DNA from: an uncultured Mycoplasma sp.
Lineage (GTDB): Bacteria > Bacillota_I > Bacilli_A > Mycoplasmatales > Mycoplasmoidaceae
Direction: 5' to 3'
Assembly: GCA_947174035.1 (NCBI GenBank)
Contig: CAMWHH010000001.1
Span: 1-18,167, forward strand
Length of the DNA: 18,167 bases
In this document: positions 14,970 through 18,167 of the stretch, in pieces
Layout of the letters: each line of letters begins with the position of its first letter
How positions within the stretch are numbered: the stretch's first letter is position 1
Made by a program: the position numbers and the translations under genes
Notes under the pieces: model-generated
Told to the model about the DNA's origin: nothing
Database searches by the model: none
The model's input: the letters and a program-made list of their open reading frames with translations, nothing else

Positions 14970-16499
14970 ATGATGGAACAAAAAAAGAAGGTAAACTTAC
15001 AAGATTTATTAGATTTACAAAATGAATTATTAAAAGACAATTCTTTTCATGTTAGTCAAAATGCTTTAGTAAAAAATAGTTTAGATAGTGTTGCAATTAA
15101 CTATCAAAATATAACTAAATACAATGAAGAATACAGCAATAACATTAAACAAACATCTGCTAAAATAACAGACCAAAAAAATTCAGGTAGATGTTGAATT
15201 TTTGCTGCATTGAACATGATAAGAGATAAATTTATTGTTGATAATAATATTGAAAATTTTGAGTTTTCCCAATCTTATTTACATTTTTATGACAAGTTAG
15301 AAAAAGCAAATGTTTTTTTAAACCAAATGATTGATATGGTTGATGTTGATACAACTGATAGAGTTTTATTTAGTTTGTTAAGTGATCCAGTTTCTGATGG
15401 TGGGTTTTTTGAATGGGCACAAAACCTTATTTTAAAGTATGGGGTTGTTCCAAAAAGTGAAATGGAAGATAGCTTTTCAAGTGCAAATACTTATACATTA
15501 AATAAATTAATAGACATTAAATTAAAACAGGCTTTAGTGGAAATAAGACTAAACAAAACAAGTAAATCAGCAATGTTTGATATTAAAGAAAAATATTTGT
15601 TTGAAATTTACAAAATTTTGTTATCTACATATGGAACTCCACCTAAGAAATTTAATTTGAGTTTAAAAGATAAAAAAACAAGTAAAGTTAAAAAATTTTA
15701 TAACTTAACTCCACATACTTTTTTGAAAAAAATTAAATTTGATTTTAATGATTATGTTACTGTTGCATACACTCCTTACAAAAAAATAAAACTTTTTCAA
15801 AGATATGAATTAGACTATGCAAACGTGATGCAAGAAAAAGGGAATTTAATTTTTTCTACTGTTGATAAACAAACTTTTAAATTATTAGCTTTAGCAATGT
15901 TGTATAAAAACAAATCTTTATGATTTGCTTGTGATGTTGATCATTTTTATAATGGTAAAAAAGGTGTTTGAGCAAATGATTTATATGATTATGAAAAGTT
16001 TTTTAATATTAAGTTTGATAATAACCTTTCACAACACATTGAATACAGACATGTTGCAACAAATCATGCTATGACTTTGCAAGGGTTTGATTTTGATGAA
16101 AAAGAATGAGAAAAAAACCAAAAAGAATATTTTTCAAAAGTAAAAAACAGAAAATTAAGTGTTAATGATTTAAAAGACTTAGTTGATTTATTTCCAATTA
16201 AAAAATGAAATGTTGAAAATAGTTGGGGTGAAAAAAGGGGTAATAAAGGTTTTTTTGTAATTTCTCAAGAATGATTTGAAAGTTATGTTTATGAAGTTGT
16301 AGTTAGCAAAAAAACAATTGTAGAGTTTTTAAAAAATCCTGATTTTCTATCTAAAAAAGATTATGCAAAATTTAAAAATTTTGCAACTAATCAAAGTAAA
16401 GCAGATGCATTTTATAATGAATTACTTGGCAACACTTTTAAAACAAAACCAATTAAACTACCAATTTGAAGTCCATTTAATAAAAAACTGAAAGGATAA
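14970..16499 (+). CDS. C1B cysteine aminopeptidase (PepC/bleomycin-hydrolase type), divergent C-terminus
   Basis: The papain-like triad is complete: Cys75 in QKNSGRCW (with Gln69 for the oxyanion hole), His366 in ATNHAMTL and Asn417 in ENSWGE. The large insertions between Cys and His place it in family C1B, cytosolic hexameric aminopeptidases that trim peptides. There is no signal peptide. At 509 residues it is longer than typical PepC (about 440-450). The family's C-terminal end, PWDPMGALA, which reaches into the active site and enforces aminopeptidase action, is missing: the chain ends LPIWSPFNKKLKG after an extra helical segment. Specificity may therefore differ. TGA is used for several Trp. 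AAGGGGA precedes the start. Confidence 0.9.
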
Positions 16500-16502
16500 G
16501 TT

Positions 16503-17954
16503 ATGAAAAGAAACATAGATATCGAATTAATAGAAAAATTCAATAATAATATTTGTCAAAAAAATATTAGTAAAACTAGCAATATTTTATTTAATACATC
16601 AATCTATCAAGCAAGTTATAATGCTTTAAAGTTTAATGAACTTAACCATTCAAATTTTGCAATTAATTTAATTGGTTTACCAGTTGAAAATCAAAAGAAA
16701 AGTGGAAGATGTTGATTATTTGCTGCAACTAATTTTATGAGAGAACAAATAGCTAAGAAATTAGATTTAGAAGATTTTTCTTTATCAAATGCTTATTTAG
16801 CATTTTGGGACAAAATAGAAAGATCCAATTTCTTTTTAGAAGCAATCATTAACAATATAGATTCACCAAGTGATGACAGACTAGTTTCACATTTTTTATC
16901 AACAGGTATTGAAGATGGTGGACAATGGGACATGGCTGTGAATTTAATTGAAAAATATGGAATTGTTCCATACGATGTAATGAAAGATACATATCATGCT
17001 GGTGATACACAAAAAATTAATTATTTACTAAATTGAAAATTAAGAGATTTTGCTGCTGATTTAAGAAAAGAAAAAGACAAGTCATATGATAATTTATCTA
17101 ACATCAAGAAAATAATGATGAAAGATATTTTCAAATTATTACAATCTTTTTATGGCAAAATTCCAACAAATTTTGATTTTGAATATAGCGTAGAAATTAA
17201 ACAAGATTCACAGTATGTAAATAGTTATAAAGATTTAAATAAAAAAATGATTGTTGATAAAAATTTAACTCCACAAACATTTTATGAAAAATATGTGGAT
17301 TTAAAATTAAATAAATTTATCAGTATTATTCATGCTCCACAAAAATCAAAAGATTTTTACAAACTTTATTCTTTCCAATATTTAAATAATGTGATTGAAG
17401 GAAAACCAATCATGCACTGTAATGTGGAAATAGAAGTATTTAAATATTTAATTGTTAATCAATTAAAAAATGGACTACCTGTTTGATTTGGTTCTGATGT
17501 TGGTTGATTCAGAGATTGAATTTCTGGTAATTGAGATGATCAATTATTTGATATTACTAATTTGTTTAACACTTCTTTTGAGTTGAACAAAGGAGATCAA
17601 TTATCTTATCGAACAAGTTTTATGACACATGCAATGCTAATTGTGGGTGTTAATTTAGATTTAGATAAATTAAAAGAATTTGATGATAAACAAATTACAA
17701 ATTACACTACTTTAGCAAGTGCAATGAAAAATTTAAATATTAACCGTTGAAGAATTCAAAACAGCTGAGGTGATGATTTAGGTGATTATGGATATTGAAC
17801 AATCAGTGATTCATGATTTGATAAATATACTTATCAAGCAGTTGTTTTGAAAAGTGATTTGGAAAACATTTTAAAAAAATTAGACTTACCAAGTTTGAGT
17901 GAACAAGAAGTTATAAATTTAGATCCTTGAGATCCTATAGGAACATTAGCATAA
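16503..17954 (+). CDS. pepC: C1B cysteine aminopeptidase, PepC type (second tandem copy)
   Basis: This paralogue of the preceding gene has 483 residues. The catalytic triad is Cys70 (QKKSGRCW, with Gln64), His376 (MTHAMLIVG) and Asn420 (IQNSWGDD). It ends in LDPWDPIGTLA, matching the family's C-terminal gate almost exactly, so ordinary aminopeptidase C activity on small peptides is expected. Amino acids from imported or recycled peptides would suit a mollicute with few biosynthetic routes (inference). AAAGGA (16491-16496), inside the end of the first copy, acts as ribosome site 6 nt before the ATG; the two stop/start codons are 3 nt apart. The stop overlaps the next ATG (TAATG). Confidence 0.93.
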
Positions 17955-18167
17955 TGAATTTATTTTTAAATTTAAATGAAAATGATAAATGATTAGAAAA
18001 AAACTTTCCAATTCACTTAAATAAAACAAATGTTTTTATTGATAAAAAAGAAATTGAATCAATTGATGATTCTTTTTGAAATTGACTAGATACCCAAAAA
18101 GAAAAGAAAAATAACATTACATCAATTAATTTGCTTTTTCGTTTGAAAAACTACAAAGAATATGAAT
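17954..18167 (+). CDS. unrecognised protein, 5' part only
   Basis: An ATG overlaps the pepC stop (TAATG, 17952-17956), and the frame stays open for 71 codons to the window edge, with three Trp encoded by TGA. The visible part is hydrophilic, Asn/Lys/Glu/Ile-rich, starts MNLFLNLNENDKW and contains SFWNWLDTQKE. There is no signal peptide, membrane segment or motif that I recognise. Stop/start overlap with pepC suggests co-translation and perhaps a related function. Base and codon use match its neighbours. Confidence 0.7.

Noticed and set aside
1..18167. CRISPR arrays, insertion sequences, tRNA or rRNA genes
   Set aside because: No regularly spaced repeats, transposase-like frames, terminal inverted repeats or cloverleaf-like sequences were seen; the window is densely filled with ordinary forward-strand genes.

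Overview
The window is an AT-rich stretch of a Mollicutes (mycoplasma-type) chromosome. TGA must be read as tryptophan (genetic code 4). TGA codons fall at conserved Trp positions in L3, L4, L2, S19, L16, S3, S17, L5, S14, S8, Map, S11 and RpoA, and each reading frame continues into conserved sequence afterwards. The Lys-rich tails on several ribosomal proteins recall the pneumoniae/penetrans-type mycoplasmas, but the species cannot be fixed from sequence alone. All coordinates below join the segments that a standard code would split at TGA.

Layout: 1-225 holds a possible end of an upstream gene, an extended -10 promoter (84-92) and a roughly 125-nt leader that may fold over a Shine-Dalgarno-like motif. 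From 226 to 10888 the S10 and spc clusters run without a break: rpsJ-rplC-rplD-rplW-rplB-rpsS-rplV-rplP-rpmC-rpsC-rpsQ, then rplN-rplX-rplE-rpsN-rpsH-rplF-rplR-rpsE-rplO. There is no rpmD (L30). secY, which normally follows rplO, is missing; a strong terminator hairpin (10896-10939) stands there instead. From 10970 the adk-map-infA-rpmJ-rpsM-rpsK-rpoA-rplQ cluster follows and ends at a second terminator (14898-14932). Two tandem, divergent C1B cysteine aminopeptidases (PepC/bleomycin-hydrolase type) follow. The window ends inside an unrecognised gene whose start overlaps the stop of the second peptidase.

The genes make the translation apparatus, plus core RNA polymerase (alpha), nucleotide supply (Adk) and N-terminal processing (Map). 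What sets the locus apart is how much has been added to the ribosomal proteins. L3, L22, L23 and L29 have long C-terminal tails, S5 has an N-terminal one, and S3 carries a long linker plus a folded ASCH (PUA-like) domain at its C-terminus. L22, L23 and L29 surround the nascent-chain exit; S3 and S5 surround the mRNA entry. The S3-ASCH fusion is the most noteworthy candidate for something undescribed. Next come the missing secY with a terminator in its place, and the paired peptidases, of which the first has lost the canonical C-terminal gate motif.
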